Origin: Agrococcus sp. Marseille-Q4369
GTDB lineage: Bacteria > Actinomycetota > Actinomycetes > Actinomycetales > Microbacteriaceae
Direction: 5' to 3'
Assembly: GCF_018308945.1 (NCBI RefSeq)
Contig: NZ_CP070501.1
Coordinates: 1,116,001-1,180,000 of the forward strand
Length of the DNA: 64,000 bases
This document shows positions 62,236 to 64,000 of the stretch, in pieces; the stretch's first letter is position 1, and every line of letters starts with the position of its first letter. The translations under genes and the position numbers were made by a program. The notes under the pieces are model-generated. The model was not told the origin of the DNA and ran no database searches. It saw only the letters and a program-made list of their open reading frames with translations.

Positions 62236-63825
62236 GTGGAAGCGCTCGACATCGCCCGATGGCAGTTCGGCATCACGACCGTCTACCACTTCATGCTCGT
62301 GCCGCTCACCCTCGGGCTCGGCATGGCGATCGCCGTCATGCAGTCGATCTGGGTGCGCACCGGCGACGAGAAGTTCCTGCGCATGGTGAAGTTCTGGGGG
62401 AAGCTCTACCTCATCAACTTCATCCTCGGCGTAGCCACCGGCCTCGTGCAGGAGTTCCAGTTCGGCATGGCGTGGAGCGAGTACTCGCGCTTCGTCGGCG
62501 ACGTCTTCGGCGCCCCGCTCGCGCTCGAGGGGCTGCTCGCGTTCTTCGCCGAGTCGACCTTCCTCGGCATCTGGATCTTCGGCTGGGGGCGCCTCCGCAA
62601 GGGCCTGCACCTCGCGGCGCTCTGGTGCGCGGTGATCGGCTCGTGGCTCTCGGCCTACTTCATCATCGTCGCGAACTCGTGGATGCAGCACCCCGTCGGC
62701 GTCGAGATGACCGCCGAGGGCCGCCCGGTCATGACCGACATCTGGGCGGTGCTGACGAACAACACGGCGATCGCCGCCTTCACCCACACCATCTTCGGCG
62801 CCCTCATCGTCGCCGGCATGTTCCTCATCGGCATCTCCTGGTACCACTTGTGGCGGCGCCGCCACGACGGGATCGACACGACGGATGCGTCGGGTCGCGT
62901 CATCGTCGGCGAGGCGGCCTCGGTGCCGGGTCGCGACCGCACCGACCACGGGGTGTGGCTCTGGTCGCTGCGCGCCGGCGCGGTCGTCGCGATCGTCGCC
63001 TTCGGCGGCACCGCGCTCACGGGCGACTGGCAGGGCAAGCTCATGTACGAGCAGCAGCCGATGAAGATGGCCTCCGCCGAGGCCGCCTGCCACACCGGCT
63101 CGTCGTTCTCGGTGCTCTCGATCGGCGACCCCGGCACGACCGATTGCCGCGACGTCATCACGCTCATCGAGATCCCCGGCGTGCTCGGCTTCCTCGGCAC
63201 CGGCGAGTGGGGCGCCGACATGCCCGGCATCGTCGACCTCGAGCCGCAGTACATCGACCAGTACGGCGAGACGATCCCCGACGACGAGCTCTACGGCTCG
63301 TTCGCGGGCACCGAGGTGAAGTACGTGCCGCCGATGTGGGTGACCTACTGGGGCTTCCGGCTCATGATCGGGCTCGGCGGCATCACCGCCTTCGGCGCGC
63401 TCGTCGCCCTGTGGCTCACGCGCCGCGGCACCGTGCCGTCGTCGCCGTGGATCATGCGGCTCGCGATCCTCGGGATCCTCGCGCCGTTCGCCGGCAACAT
63501 CGCCGGCTGGATCTTCACCGAGATCGGCCGCCAGCCGTTCGTCGTCGCGCCGAACCCCGACCCCTCGGGCATCGACGGGGTGTTCATGTTCACTGCCGCA
63601 GCTGTCTCCCCCGGCGTCACGGTCGGCGAGCTGCTCTTCTCCGTCATCACGCTCACCGCGGTCTACGCCGTGCTCATGGTGGTCGAGATCTTCCTGCTCG
63701 TGAAGTACGTGCGCGGCGGGGTCGCGAGCGCCATGCCCGAGCTCGCGCCGCGGCACGACCGCGGCGACGACCCGAGCGACCGACCTGGCGGCGAGCGGGA
63801 CGACGTGCTCGCCTTCGCCTACTGA
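62236..63825 (+). CDS. cydA: Cytochrome bd oxidase subunit I
   Basis: 529 residues; haem-bearing subunit that oxidises quinol and reduces oxygen. It starts MEALDIARWQFGITTVYHFM, with the haem-ligand His in YHFM, LVQEFQFGMAWSEYSRFVGD, ESTFLGIWIFGWGRL and a quinol loop in GTALTGDWQGKLMYEQQPMK. The Q-loop is of the short type usual in Actinobacteria. GAGGAGA precedes the GTG. First gene of cydAB, downstream of the BlaI operators. Confidence 0.96.
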   Translation: MEALDIARWQFGITTVYHFMLVPLTLGLGMAIAVMQSIWVRTGDEKFLRMVKFWGKLYLINFILGVATGLVQEFQFGMAWSEYSRFVGDVFGAPLALEGLLAFFAESTFLGIWIFGWGRLRKGLHLAALWCAVIGSWLSAYFIIVANSWMQHPVGVEMTAEGRPVMTDIWAVLTNNTAIAAFTHTIFGALIVAGMFLIGISWYHLWRRRHDGIDTTDASGRVIVGEAASVPGRDRTDHGVWLWSLRAGAVVAIVAFGGTALTGDWQGKLMYEQQPMKMASAEAACHTGSSFSVLSIGDPGTTDCRDVITLIEIPGVLGFLGTGEWGADMPGIVDLEPQYIDQYGETIPDDELYGSFAGTEVKYVPPMWVTYWGFRLMIGLGGITAFGALVALWLTRRGTVPSSPWIMRLAILGILAPFAGNIAGWIFTEIGRQPFVVAPNPDPSGIDGVFMFTAAAVSPGVTVGELLFSVITLTAVYAVLMVVEIFLLVKYVRGGVASAMPELAPRHDRGDDPSDRPGGERDDVLAFAY

Positions 63826-63853
63826 CCGCCCGACCGCACTGGAGGCATCCGCC

Positions 63854-64000
63854 ATGGAACCGCTCACCATCACCTGGTTCGTGCTCATCGCCGTGCTCTG
63901 GATCGGCTACCTGCTGCTCGAGGGCTTCGATCTCGGCGTCGGCATGCGCATGCTGTTCGCCTCGCGCGACGAGCGCGAGCGCCGCGTCATGCTCAACACC
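63854..64000 (+). CDS. cydB: Cytochrome bd oxidase subunit II, N-terminal part (truncated by window edge)
   Basis: 49 residues visible: MEPLTITWFVLIAVLWIGYL, then LLEGFDLGVGMRMLF, the signature first helix of CydB. It lies 28 bases after cydA and is co-transcribed with it. The rest is beyond the window. Confidence 0.95.
   Translation, partial: MEPLTITWFVLIAVLWIGYLLLEGFDLGVGMRMLFASRDERERRVMLNT

Overview
The window is very GC-rich (about 70% in most genes, third codon positions almost all G or C). It carries typical actinobacterial genes: Pmt-type mannosyltransferase, Lsr2, maltokinase, LPxTG-like wall proteins and fused CydDC. Many promoters look leaderless, with a TANNNT-type -10 box 5-8 bases before the start codon. 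Gene content and style suggest Microbacteriaceae (perhaps Agrococcus-like). This assignment is inferred from gene content, not from rRNA. No rRNA, tRNA, transposase, integrase or CRISPR array was seen.

Layout. 1-5.3 kb: core genes (metG 5' end, rsmI, pmt, a DUF255 protein, a DUF2695 protein). 5.4-13 kb: hydrolase, aldo/keto reductase, citrate/2-methylcitrate synthase, an HTH-SRPBCC fusion, an LPRTG surface protein with a divergent TetR regulator, and an acyl-CoA dehydrogenase. 13.2-13.8 kb: MazEF. 13.8-21.3 kb: a compact minus-strand operon tctCBA-prpD-prpB-OYE with a divergent GntR regulator, which looks like tricarboxylate uptake coupled to the methylcitrate pathway. 22-33.8 kb: helicases (one HrpA), lipoproteins, a cupin, an AbiEi/DUF559-like protein, small membrane proteins and an MFS exporter. 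33.8-43 kb: a DUF3800 insert, aldo/keto reductase, TetR, an XRE-MNT/HepT module, a DUF4349 lipoprotein, a secreted protease-CAP protein, a Fic protein and maltokinase. 43.1-49 kb: an insert with Lsr2, GalU and a 1409-residue surface adhesin. 49.3-55.7 kb: a phosphatase, galE, a second HEPN/MNT module, an FMN reductase, an MFS exporter and a Phd/RelE pair. 55.7-64 kb: the cytochrome bd region (cydDC, RES-Xre insert, M56 protease, BlaI repressor, cydA, start of cydB).

The most striking pattern occurs three times. A plus-strand host gene (MFS exporter, maltokinase, cydDC) is followed by foreign-looking minus-strand accessory genes (DUF3800; Lsr2-galU-adhesin; RES-Xre), and then by a second, slightly diverged in-frame copy of the host gene's own 3' end (153 bp with 4 mismatches; 221 bp with 17; 101 bp with a diverged tail). 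This suggests one recurring insertion route that leaves the host gene intact and strands a 3' remnant on the far side. Several other toxin-antitoxin-like modules also sit opposite to, or between, core genes.

Other notable structure: three TTCTAC-N5-GTAGAA operators at exact 21-bp spacing between blaI and cydA; a dispersed intergenic repeat with the shared core GTCGGCGAGAAGGGGTC; and palindromic or low-complexity insertions read in frame within hrpA and cydDC.
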